64,000 bases of DNA. Origin: Clostridia bacterium (GTDB lineage: Bacteria; Bacillota; Clostridia; Acetivibrionales; DSM-27016). The stretch covers positions 32,306-96,305 of the forward strand of contig JAOAIJ010000006.1 of assembly GCA_026414765.1 (NCBI GenBank), read 5' to 3'. Made by a program: the position numbers and the translations under genes. Below the pieces are notes generated by a model that saw only the letters and a list, made by a program, of their open reading frames with translations, was not told where the DNA came from and did no database searches. This document shows positions 8,271-15,643 of this stretch, one piece after another (position 1 is the stretch's first letter; each line of letters opens with the position of its first letter).

Positions 8271-8552
8271 ATGAGTATTTATTTATTTTTATTTATCTCA
8301 CTGCTTATCCTGGTTTTTATTGTATTTATACCTGACATTTTTCCACATTGCGCAAATTGTAAAAGGATAAAATTAAGAAGCTCTTTTCGGATACATAAGG
8401 CAGTAGGCGTTAAGTTGGGCTATTCGGCCAATAAATCAGTCTGTAAAAAGTGCTGCAGCAGATATAACATATCAAGCCTCCGTGAGTTTGAACAATTTGA
8501 AAAGACGAGAAAAAGAATAAAAGCCCGTATTGATACCGGAAAATATTTGTAA
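8271..8552 (+). CDS. Small membrane-anchored zinc-ribbon-like protein
   Basis: The 93-residue product has one N-terminal membrane segment (residues 3-24) and then two cysteine pairs, HCANCK and CKKCC, spaced like a zinc ribbon, followed by a basic helical tail. No known family is recognised. The ribosome binding site is weak, so the start is uncertain. It is followed closely by the next gene on the same strand. Confidence 0.5.
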   Translation: MSIYLFLFISLLILVFIVFIPDIFPHCANCKRIKLRSSFRIHKAVGVKLGYSANKSVCKKCCSRYNISSLREFEQFEKTRKRIKARIDTGKYL

Positions 8553-8650
8553 TCATGCAGCAAACCGGTGAAACTATTATTTCCTGCTGTATAAACACAG
8601 AAAAAATACAAATCATATATTATGAAAACTCTAAGAGAAAGGAAATTGCG

Positions 8651-8878
8651 ATGACACGCTTTCAGGGCTCTGTTAATGTAGGCTTGAGGGAAAAAGGCAC
8701 TGACAAGCTTGTAGCTGTATACCCTCACAAGCTTGAAGGCAGCGATAACGAAATCGAAAACAGGGTAAAATTCTGGTTTTACCAGCAAAGCTGCTCTGCG
8801 GAGAATAAGCTTCAGGAGTGCTATGTAGATGTTGTCTCTGAAGATGAAATAAAGGAAAGAAAAGACCATCTCCGCTGA
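8651..8878 (+). CDS. Conserved-type small protein of unknown function
   Basis: The ATG at 8651 follows AGAGAAAGGAAA at suitable spacing and gives 75 residues; a longer reading from 8555 adds 32 residues with poor support. The product is a soluble mixed alpha/beta protein (TRFQGSVNVGLREKGTDK at the start) with two cysteines. No family is recognised. Confidence 0.5.
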   Translation: MTRFQGSVNVGLREKGTDKLVAVYPHKLEGSDNEIENRVKFWFYQQSCSAENKLQECYVDVVSEDEIKERKDHLR

Positions 8879-8950
8879 AACAACTCATATTATGAATATT
8901 GCCGGAATTAGTCGGTGTACTGCAAATAAAATAGCAAAAGAGGTGATAAA

Positions 8951-9190
8951 ATGATTACTGCTGAAGTTGCTGTATACCCCTTGAAAACGAGTAATGCGTC
9001 AGGGGTAATTAACAATTCCATACACGCACTGGACAACAAAAACGTAGATTTTAACGTCAATTCCATGAATACGAGGTTATCAGGAACAAAAGAAGAAATA
9101 TTCAGAAGTCTGGAATCAATGTTCAGCGAAGCGGAAAAAACCGGCAGTGAAGTAAGTATGGTCGTAACCATATCAAACTCCGCAGAATAA
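8951..9190 (+). CDS. Thiamine-binding/MTH1187-like (YqgV) protein
   Basis: The 79-residue protein has the ferredoxin-like pattern of the MTH1187/YkoF-type family: ITAEVAVYPLKT at the start, a central helix-strand unit with GTKEEIFRSLESM, and SMVVTIS at the end. Members bind thiamine or related small molecules; YkoF-like proteins often serve in thiamine or hydroxymethylpyrimidine uptake. AGAGGTGAT before the ATG supports the start. A terminator follows at 9257. Confidence 0.75.
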   Translation: MITAEVAVYPLKTSNASGVINNSIHALDNKNVDFNVNSMNTRLSGTKEEIFRSLESMFSEAEKTGSEVSMVVTISNSAE

Positions 9191-9256
9191 ATAAACTTTA
9201 ATAAAAAACATATGGAATTTATGCCAAATAAAGTGTACATTAATAATAGAACTAAA

Positions 9257-9285
9257 AAAGGTCTCCTTGTAACCGGGAGACCTTT
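9257..9285 (+). terminator. Terminator after the thiamine-binding gene
   Basis: AAAGGTCTCC pairs with GGGAGACCTTT across an 8-base loop. Confidence 0.75.
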
Positions 9286-9331
9286 AAGTTATGAGCGGAT
9301 AATATGTTTTAAGCGATCTTGAAAGGAAAAT

Positions 9332-9919
9332 ATGATGTATTATATAGTTTTTGACCTTGAACTGAACAGCAAAGCATATAAAAGCAAGCTGCCAAATGAA
9401 GTAATTGAAATAGGGGCCGTCAGGCTTGATGAAAAATTAGAGCTTACGGATTCATTTCAATCATATATTCAGCCTAAAATTCACCGTAAGCTCTTCCCTC
9501 TAATAAAAAGGAAAACTAAAATAACCCAGGAAAGTATAAATGAAGCCGATTCCTTCAGGAATGTCCTGAACCGGTTCAGAGAATGGTGCGGATGTGACAG
9601 CATTTTATGCAGCTGGGGGCCAGACGATATCCATCACCTGAAACAAAACTGCAAGCTGAACAGGGTAAGTGCAAAGTGGATAAAAAAGACATTTGACATA
9701 CAAAAATATTTCTCACAGCTCTACGAAGCTCCGCCCGGCCATAGATACAGCCTGTCGAAAGCTCTTGAGGCATTGAAAATAAAGCCTGAGGAAGATCTTC
9801 ACAGGGCATATGTAGACGCAAAGTATACAGCCCTGGTTTTTGTCAATATATGTGATGAGAAATACATCAATATGCTATCCGGCAGAAAAAGCGGGGAATT
9901 CCTATGCAGTAAGATATAA
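9332..9919 (+). CDS. DEDDh-type 3'-5' exonuclease
   Basis: The 195-residue protein belongs to the DnaQ-like/ERI-1 exonuclease group. Visible motifs are FDLEL (ExoI with Asp and Glu, residues 7-11), WGPDD (ExoII, near residue 94) and HRAYVDA (ExoIII with His and Asp, near residue 157). The Asp, Glu, Asp, Asp and His needed for two-metal catalysis are present. It is a stand-alone nuclease without polymerase or BRCT domains; the RNA or DNA substrate is unknown. AAAGGA lies eight bases before the ATG. Confidence 0.85.
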   Translation: MMYYIVFDLELNSKAYKSKLPNEVIEIGAVRLDEKLELTDSFQSYIQPKIHRKLFPLIKRKTKITQESINEADSFRNVLNRFREWCGCDSILCSWGPDDIHHLKQNCKLNRVSAKWIKKTFDIQKYFSQLYEAPPGHRYSLSKALEALKIKPEEDLHRAYVDAKYTALVFVNICDEKYINMLSGRKSGEFLCSKI

Positions 9920-9951
9920 GTCCCCTCCTCTTATGTTTATCCTATAAATCT

Positions 9952-10005
9952 GAGAAAAAACAAAGCTGCAGCATGAAGAAATGTTTGGCATCAAGCAGCA
10001 GCTTT
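9952..10005 (-). terminator. Terminator after the nitroreductase operon
   Basis: On the minus strand AAAGCTGC pairs with GCAGCTTT over a long loop and is followed by GTTTTTTC. Confidence 0.6.
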
Positions 10006-10022
10006 AATATTAACATGTTATT

Positions 10023-10541
10023 TTACAATCTCTCATATGATACGATTTCACTTAACGGACGGCGTGTTCTTTCATGCCTGTCCGGGGAAGCAGATTCGCC
10101 GTTTGCATAGCCTATAGCTAAGATATTGACCGGTTCAAGGTTATCCGGCAAATTGAACTCAGCTCTGATAACGTCCGGCTTGAAATAGCATATCCATACA
10201 CTGCCTAACCCGAGTTCCGTAGCCTGCAGCATCATATGGTCCGTAATAATACTTGTATCAATGTCTAAAATGCTTTTACCGTCAAAAGGTCTTTTCCAGA
10301 CTTGGTTACGATCACCGCATACTATTATGGCCAAAGGTGCTCCAAAAATATTTGCAGCCTTTTTTATTTTCCCAAGACCCTCATCTTCCTGAACTACAAT
10401 CAGCCTGTACGGCTGGGCGTTAGCTCCAGTTGGTGCAACCCTCCCAGCCTCTAAGATTTCCAACAGTTTTTCTTTTTCAACTTTATCAGGCCGGTAATTT
10501 CGCACCGAATATCTCTTTTTTGCAATTTCCAAAACACTCAT
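10023..10541 (-). CDS. Nitroreductase family FMN oxidoreductase
   Basis: The protein shows the nitroreductase fold signature: KKRYSVRNYRPDKVEKE at the start (FMN phosphate contacts), APTGANAQPY, and a central GLGSVWICYFKPD segment. At 172 residues it is a short member, probably an NAD(P)H-FMN reductase of unknown acceptor. The start at 10541 has GAGGAGAGGG six bases upstream; six extra codons up to 10559 are possible. It lies 42 bases downstream of the DUF1858 gene and they probably share a transcript, divergent from an HxlR regulator. Confidence 0.85.
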   Translation of the reverse strand: MSVLEIAKKRYSVRNYRPDKVEKEKLLEILEAGRVAPTGANAQPYRLIVVQEDEGLGKIKKAANIFGAPLAIIVCGDRNQVWKRPFDGKSILDIDTSIITDHMMLQATELGLGSVWICYFKPDVIRAEFNLPDNLEPVNILAIGYANGESASPDRHERTRRPLSEIVSYERL

Positions 10542-10583
10542 ATAAGGCCCTCTCCTCAAACTTTATAACTTTTACTATAAAAT

Positions 10584-10778
10584 TTATGCATTAACAGCCT
10601 TATTTAAGTCTTTTATCAGAAGCTCCACATCTATTCCGTGTGCAGCAGCTCCCTGTTCTATGTTTTCAAACCTTGCAGCCATGCAACCGAGGCAGTGCAT
10701 TCCGTGCTTAATGAAAACTTCAACGGACTCTGGATATTTTTCAACAACATCCGTAATTGACATTTCTTTTGAAACCAA
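10584..10778 (-). CDS. DUF1858 redox-disulfide domain protein
   Basis: A 64-residue protein of the DUF1858 family, which often accompanies hybrid-cluster proteins and other anaerobic redox enzymes. The signature HGMHCLGC holds a CxxC pair, followed by GIDVELLIKDLN. I prefer TTG at 10778, which has GGAG eight bases upstream; GTG at 10787 overlaps that site. Pairing with a nitroreductase suggests a small redox operon answering to electrophile or oxidant stress (inference). Confidence 0.8.
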   Translation of the reverse strand: MVSKEMSITDVVEKYPESVEVFIKHGMHCLGCMAARFENIEQGAAAHGIDVELLIKDLNKAVNA

Positions 10779-11003
10779 TCTTTTCACTCCCTTCTTATGT
10801 TCTTCTCAGCCGTAAGCCATAATGTTACGTCAGACAAGTAAATCAAAAACAATAATTACTGTTTTTCATTACTATTTCATGCTACAATATTATCCGATAG
10901 AGTGATTTTTATCAAGTACGCACCTTAAAGTATTATAGTACCTAATAAGAAACCAGGAAAGTTCATATCAGAATAATCGATTTGTTTACAGGGAGTTGGT
11001 AAT

Positions 11004-11354
11004 ATGAGTCAGTGCATTGATAGTAAGTATAACTGTCCAGTAGAGGTAACACTTGAATTAATCGGTGGAAAGTGGAAAGCATTGATATTATGGCATTTAT
11101 CGCATAAGACGTTAAGATTTGGAGAATTACGGAAACTCGTTCCAAAAGCCACCCAGAAAATGCTGACACAGCAATTGAGAGACCTGGAAAATGACGGACT
11201 TATAGTTAGAAAGGTTTATACGGAAGTACCCCCAAAGGTAGAATATTCTCTATCCGGCTTTGGGGAAAGCATAAAACCTGTACTGGACGCAATGTGCACA
11301 TGGGGGAGTCTCTATTTGGATATTAAGAGTGAAAGCATTTTTTCCAGAGACTAA
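11004..11354 (+). CDS. HxlR family winged-helix regulator
   Basis: The 116-residue protein matches HxlR/MarR-like regulators: CPVEVTLELIGGKWKALILW is the canonical entry to the winged helix, followed by RFGELRKLVP and TQKMLTQQLRDLENDGL (recognition helix) and the wing at KVEYSLSGFG. Cysteines at positions 4 and 11 could sense redox or electrophile signals, as in YodB/HypR-type members. It is divergent from the DUF1858-nitroreductase pair across 220 bases, the usual layout for a local regulator. Confidence 0.9.
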   Translation: MSQCIDSKYNCPVEVTLELIGGKWKALILWHLSHKTLRFGELRKLVPKATQKMLTQQLRDLENDGLIVRKVYTEVPPKVEYSLSGFGESIKPVLDAMCTWGSLYLDIKSESIFSRD

Positions 11355-11360
11355 AATAAA

Positions 11361-11398
11361 AAGTACCATTTCATTAATTAAGCTAATGAAAGGTACTT
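11361..11398. terminator. Terminator between hxlR-type gene and yebC
   Basis: AAGTACC-ATTTCATTA pairs with TAATGAAA-GGTACTT, an almost perfect 16-bp stem usable from both sides of two converging genes. Confidence 0.7.
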
Positions 11399-11432
11399 AA
11401 TTCCAACATCATTATTACAAAGAAGCTTCCTA

Positions 11433-12161
11433 CTATTCCTGTTCCCAGTTATGGTACACGTTCTGCACATCATCCAGATCCTCAAGGTGGTCGATAAGCT
11501 TATCCATAAACTCTATCTGTTTTGCATCCTCAAGCTTCGTTGTGGTAGAAGGAACCATTTCTATTTCTGCTTCCATGAATTCATAACCTTTTGCTTCAAG
11601 AGCTTCACGCACTTTTGAAAAATCCTCCGGGACAGTTGTTATCTCAAAGTATTCATCTTCCGCATTGAAATCCTCCGCACCAGCTTCGAGTGCTTCCATC
11701 ATAAGGGTGTCCTCATCCGTTTTATCGGTTTTTTCTATGAGTATTACACCTTTTCTGGTGAACATAAATGAAACGGAACCTGACTGTCCGAGATTCCCGC
11801 CAAACTTGTCAAAATAGTGCCTGACATCCCCTGCCGTACGGTTTCTGTTGTCAGTCATTGCCTCAACAATTACAGCTACCCCTCCCGGGCCGTAACCTTC
11901 GTATATTATTTCCTCATAGTTGGCACCGTCTATATCCCCCGCTGCCTTCTTTATACTTCTTTCGATATTATCATTAGGCATATTGGCTGCCTTTGCCTTT
12001 GCAATAACATCCTTCAGCTTGGAGTTTGCTGCCGGATCAGGCCCACCCTGCTTGACAATAACAGCTATTTCCCTTCCCAGCTTAGTAAATATCTTTCCCC
12101 TCTGGGAGTCGGATTTTTCCTTCTTATGTTTAATATTAGCCCATTTTGAATGCCCGGACAT
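11433..12161 (-). CDS. yebC: YebC/PmpR family protein
   Basis: The protein starts [14 protein letters not shown], the universal YebC start, and is 242 residues, the normal length. YebC proteins were long called transcription regulators (PmpR type); recent work links them to relief of ribosome stalling at proline runs. The ATG at 12161 has CAGGAGG seven bases upstream; a longer frame to 12212 is not supported. It is a monocistronic gene. Confidence 0.95.
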   Translation of the reverse strand: MSGHSKWANIKHKKEKSDSQRGKIFTKLGREIAVIVKQGGPDPAANSKLKDVIAKAKAANMPNDNIERSIKKAAGDIDGANYEEIIYEGYGPGGVAVIVEAMTDNRNRTAGDVRHYFDKFGGNLGQSGSVSFMFTRKGVILIEKTDKTDEDTLMMEALEAGAEDFNAEDEYFEITTVPEDFSKVREALEAKGYEFMEAEIEMVPSTTTKLEDAKQIEFMDKLIDHLEDLDDVQNVYHNWEQE

Positions 12162-12514
12162 AAAATACCTCCTGTATATAAAGCATAACATTTCTGTATG
12201 TTTATGAATCAAGGCAAGGGATATTACCCATTGCCCTGAACCATGCGCCTGTGGCGCAATAATATTATAATATTAAAATTTGAATTAATAAAGTTTTTTT
12301 TGCTTTCAGATTTATAGTATCTTATTAATTATGAAAACAAATTTTCAGAATATATTTTCCTTATACTATACCACAAGGTAATATTAGCTTGTACAATAAG
12401 GAAAATATATTTACATAGCGGAATAATTTATGTAAAATATATATGGTATTTTATGGTATATTTAGAAATTGTTAATACAGACCACTAATGCAGTGATCAA
12501 AGGTGGGTTATCAT
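12162..12514. other. Divergent intergenic region with inverted repeats
   Basis: It lies between yebC and the histidine kinase. Two ordered elements are visible: a hairpin GGCAAGGG/CCCATTGCC at about 12213-12236 and an 8-bp inverted repeat TTTACATA (12410-12417)/TATGTAAA (12429-12436) with an 11-base spacer, about 80 bases before the kinase start, a possible operator. No gene is seen. Confidence 0.4.
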
Positions 12515-13687
12515 ATGTCATCAAAATTGAAAATAAAGCACGCTTTATTAATCCTGGCAGTTTCCTTAATATTGTTTTATATTCTTTCAAGAATTTTATT
12601 GGTAGTATTTTTAAATGCCGCTTTAAAAAACTTAAGCACAGAGAAAATTTCAGTTTTATTTCTGACTGCAAGAAAAAGAGAGTTTTTCTTGTTTTATTAT
12701 GTTATTGATACATTACCACTTTTTATAGGGGTAATTTTTGCAATTATTATATTTAAGAAGCTGATGCCGAAATTTCATAACCGAAGAGAGAATATCAAAC
12801 TTAACAATACCATATCAGAGTTGCAGACAGAAATAGAAAGACAAAACAGGCAGATAAACAATCTATCAAATCTTTATAGCGACGCTGTTGAATACAACAG
12901 GATAAAAACGGAGTTCTTTGCCAATATTTCACACGAGCTCAAAACACCGTTAAGTGTAATATTAGGTGCGATACAGCTCATAGACCACAAGAATTCTTGC
13001 ATTCTAAACGACAAAAAGAACCTGTCCAAGCATTTCAAAACTATTAAGCAGAATAGTTACAGACTTGTGAGGCTTATCAATAACATCCTCGACATAACCA
13101 GAATTGATTCCGGCTATATAAAGATTAATCTGGTGAATTGCAATATTGTGTACCTGATTGAGGAAATGACCCAGTCAATCGCTTCTTATGCTGAGCAAAA
13201 AGGCCTTATTCTCGAATTTGATACAGAATTTGAGGAAATCGTCACAGCGGTTGATATAGATAAAATCGAAAGAATAATACTTAATCTTCTGTCTAACGCT
13301 ATCAAATTTACCCCTGTAGGTGGTAAGATATCTGTTACGATAAACGGAAGGAATGAAAAAATATTCATATCAGTGAAGGATACCGGCCCTGGTATACCCG
13401 AGTATATGCAGTCCATTGTTTTTGAAAGGTTCAAGCAGGTCAACAACACTTTTACGCGTGAATCCGAAGGAACGGGAATAGGTTTATCCCTTGTAAAATC
13501 CTTTGTAGAACTCCACGATGGAAACATAACAATAAACAGTGAAGAGGGCAGAGGTTGTGAATTTCTGATAGAAATACCCGTTAAGCTATCCGAAGAAAGC
13601 ATTTGCCCCGGGCTAAACCACTCAAATCAGACAAAGATTATTGAAGCTATAAATATAGAGTTTTCAGATATATATACCGTTGCATAG
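12515..13687 (+). CDS. Membrane sensor histidine kinase, orphan
   Basis: Two membrane helices (about residues 8-30 and 65-85) flank a short extracytoplasmic loop of roughly 35 residues, then a coiled coil leads to the HisKA domain with ISHELKTP, whose His is the phosphorylation site. The HATPase domain has the N box, DTGPGIP (G1) and GTGIGLSLVKSF (G2). The tiny loop suggests it senses the membrane or an internal signal. No response regulator lies next to it; in spore formers such orphan kinases often feed Spo0A, which is inference here. AAAGGTGG before the ATG supports this start over GTG at 12503. Confidence 0.9.
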   Translation: MSSKLKIKHALLILAVSLILFYILSRILLVVFLNAALKNLSTEKISVLFLTARKREFFLFYYVIDTLPLFIGVIFAIIIFKKLMPKFHNRRENIKLNNTISELQTEIERQNRQINNLSNLYSDAVEYNRIKTEFFANISHELKTPLSVILGAIQLIDHKNSCILNDKKNLSKHFKTIKQNSYRLVRLINNILDITRIDSGYIKINLVNCNIVYLIEEMTQSIASYAEQKGLILEFDTEFEEIVTAVDIDKIERIILNLLSNAIKFTPVGGKISVTINGRNEKIFISVKDTGPGIPEYMQSIVFERFKQVNNTFTRESEGTGIGLSLVKSFVELHDGNITINSEEGRGCEFLIEIPVKLSEESICPGLNHSNQTKIIEAINIEFSDIYTVA

Positions 13688-13718
13688 CATGGCTATAATA
13701 TAACAGAGGGCAATCTCC

Positions 13719-14093
13719 CTAGCGCAACGCAACTAATACACAAGCCTGTACTGCCACAAGTCCCTTTTCATCAATAAGTTTCATAACTTCTGAATTATGG
13801 GTTCCCGGTTGAAGCCATATGTTTTTTACTCCAAGCCCCGCAGCTTCCTCTATGATTCCCATACCGAGCTTCGGTGCAACCACCATATCTATAACTTCCG
13901 GAATTTCAGGCAGGGAAGACAGACTCTTGTAGCATTTGTCTCCATCTACAGCTTCATAATTCGGATTTACCGGGTATACCTTATACCCCTTATTCTTCAG
14001 CTTCCTATATATCCTGTTACCGAATTTCTCGGGATTGTCATTAGCACCTACCACAGCCCAGACCTTCTTTTCCAGCATAATTTCTTCCTGCAT
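13719..14093 (-). CDS. CoA-binding domain protein
   Basis: A 124-residue single-domain protein of the CoA-binding (succinyl-CoA synthetase alpha-like Rossmann) family: WAVVGANDNPEKFGNRI is the nucleotide loop and NIWLQPGTHN the second conserved loop. Such stand-alone proteins bind CoA or acyl-CoA; no reaction is known. AAGGAGG seven bases upstream fixes the start. It follows yigZ by 16 bases, so the two are probably cotranscribed. Confidence 0.85.
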   Translation of the reverse strand: MQEEIMLEKKVWAVVGANDNPEKFGNRIYRKLKNKGYKVYPVNPNYEAVDGDKCYKSLSSLPEIPEVIDMVVAPKLGMGIIEEAAGLGVKNIWLQPGTHNSEVMKLIDEKGLVAVQACVLVALR

Positions 14094-14109
14094 GCTATTG
14101 CCTCCTTAA

Positions 14110-14763
14110 TTAACCGTTTATCAGTTTTCCTTCTTCACTCAATGTTATATAAACGTTCTCTCCTGCCTCAACAACGGATCTTGTATTTGTTACCTCGTGT
14201 ATTTCTTCCATAACCGTCTCAACCTGTTCAACAGGTATATACAATATTATTTCCACATCCTGAGTATATATGACATCTTTTATTATATATCCCTTTGATA
14301 TGAGAAAGCTCTGCAGCTTCCCAAACAGAGTGTATTCAATGACTACGTTTACTACTTTGCAAAGCTGCCGCCTGATAACTTCCGCCGCATCTATTCCCAT
14401 TGCAGCACTTTTCCCATACGCTCTTATAAGACCTGCGGCCCCAAGTAAGGTCCCTCCGAAATATCTGGTAATCACCACAACTATATTTCGGACCCCTTTC
14501 CTTTTTATTACTTCAAGTACGGGTATTCCGGCCGTCCCGGAAGGTTCTCCGTCATCACTGAATCTTTGTATCGAGTTATTATCAGCAATATAGTATGCAT
14601 AAACGTTATGGGTTGCATCCCAGTATTTCGATTTTAGTGCACTTATGAATCCAAGTGCTTCATCCTCAGTATTTATGGGTTTTACTGATGCTATGAACCT
14701 GGACTTCTTCTCCTCATATTCTACTACAGCAGACTTCAAAACAGTCCTGTATTCGTTCTTCAT
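14110..14763 (-). CDS. yigZ: YigZ/IMPACT family protein
   Basis: The N-terminal UPF0029 domain carries the family signature (DDGEPSGTAGIPVLEVIKR) and RYFGGTLLGAAGLIRAY; the C-terminal domain is the ferredoxin-like DUF1949 type. Eukaryotic IMPACT binds GCN1; bacterial YigZ is thought to act on translation or nucleic acids. ATG at 14763 has AGGTGA five bases upstream and is preferred over GTG at 14772. The length is typical. Confidence 0.9.
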   Translation of the reverse strand: MKNEYRTVLKSAVVEYEEKKSRFIASVKPINTEDEALGFISALKSKYWDATHNVYAYYIADNNSIQRFSDDGEPSGTAGIPVLEVIKRKGVRNIVVVITRYFGGTLLGAAGLIRAYGKSAAMGIDAAEVIRRQLCKVVNVVIEYTLFGKLQSFLISKGYIIKDVIYTQDVEIILYIPVEQVETVMEEIHEVTNTRSVVEAGENVYITLSEEGKLING

Positions 14764-14779
14764 TCTTTTCACCTGAAAT

Positions 14780-14819
14780 AAATAAATGATAGTGCAAACG
14801 ATTACACTATCATTTATTT
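14780..14819. terminator. Long hairpin after the Nudix gene
   Basis: AAATAAATGATAGTG (14780-14794) pairs perfectly with the 15 bases at 14805-14819. It lies between the Nudix stop and the yigZ start, so it probably ends the Nudix transcript. Confidence 0.65.
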
Positions 14820-14876
14820 TAACATTTTTATATTAGTATTTATATAGACAAATGAATAATTGCATGTGCTTTCAGC

Positions 14877-15290
14877 TTAAGCCAAATCCTTCAGTTTTTG
14901 AAAGGAAAGATTCAGCAAAGATTTATCCTGACTATACGTAACTCTCTCAAGAGCTTCATCAATTTTAAAGAAACCTCCGTCAGTAAAATTTTCTTGTTTA
15001 TTTACGTTATATTCTTCATTCAGGGATTTCATTATATACCATGTTATCTTATTACAGACTGGTCTTTGACGTGTTACAGAAAAGAATTCATAGTGAGTAC
15101 GTCCTGCTGTAGAAATTATCTCTGCCGAGACACCTGCTTCTTCTTTTACTCTTTTGAGAGCAACTTCATTGGATAAGTCCCCATTACGTATTATTCCTTT
15201 TGGAAGTACCCATTCGCCCTTCTCATTTTTAAGGAGTAATACCTTTTCACCTGAGAAAACCACACCACCCGCACAGTTTCTAACAAGCAT
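14877..15290 (-). CDS. Nudix-fold protein with degenerate Nudix box
   Basis: The 137-residue protein has the Nudix fold layout with the box starting GIIRNGDLSNEVALK and ending RVKEEAGV. Compared with the canonical box (G-5x-E-7x-REUXEEXGU), the first Glu is Asp and the Arg-Glu pair is Lys-Arg, while the metal-binding Glu-Glu pair is kept. Hydrolase activity on nucleoside diphosphate derivatives is therefore possible but may be altered. AAAGGGG seven bases upstream supports the ATG. It has a long structured upstream region (15310-15560). Confidence 0.8.
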   Translation of the reverse strand: MLVRNCAGGVVFSGEKVLLLKNEKGEWVLPKGIIRNGDLSNEVALKRVKEEAGVSAEIISTAGRTHYEFFSVTRQRPVCNKITWYIMKSLNEEYNVNKQENFTDGGFFKIDEALERVTYSQDKSLLNLSFQKLKDLA

Positions 15291-15309
15291 ACCAAAACCC
15301 CTTTCAATT

Positions 15310-15560
15310 TTAATTTTGACTATACCGGGTTAATAATGCAAATCATGTCAGTGTTTCTGCAAGACACTACTGTCCAGAGAAACCAAGATAAAAGTGGGTT
15401 ATGTGCAGATACAGCATAAAAACAGGGAAATTCCGCTTAGGCACAAGCGCAAGAACCGGATCATAAAGCGTACCGGAATCCCGGTACGGGATATGTGAGG
15501 ATTTTACGTCTGCAGCCTAATACTGCAATCCGACGCATATCACATATTTATTTAACATGA
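15310..15560. other. Structured intergenic region upstream of the Nudix gene
   Basis: Within 353 bases without a gene there are two nested hairpins: GTACCGG/CCCGGTAC (about 15469-15487) and a larger one in which ATATGTGA (about 15491-15498) pairs with TCACATAT (about 15539-15546), enclosing GGAT/ATCC and TGCAG/CTGCA. A possible minus-strand promoter (TTGTAT, 17 bases, TATTAT) lies around 15583-15611. It could be a leader RNA of the Nudix gene or a small RNA gene. I do not match it to a known riboswitch. Confidence 0.4.
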
Positions 15561-15643
15561 ATTAACATCTGTTATATATATTATAATACACCAATTAATG
15601 ATTTTATACAATTTCCATAAAAGATTTCTCAAGTAATTCATCT

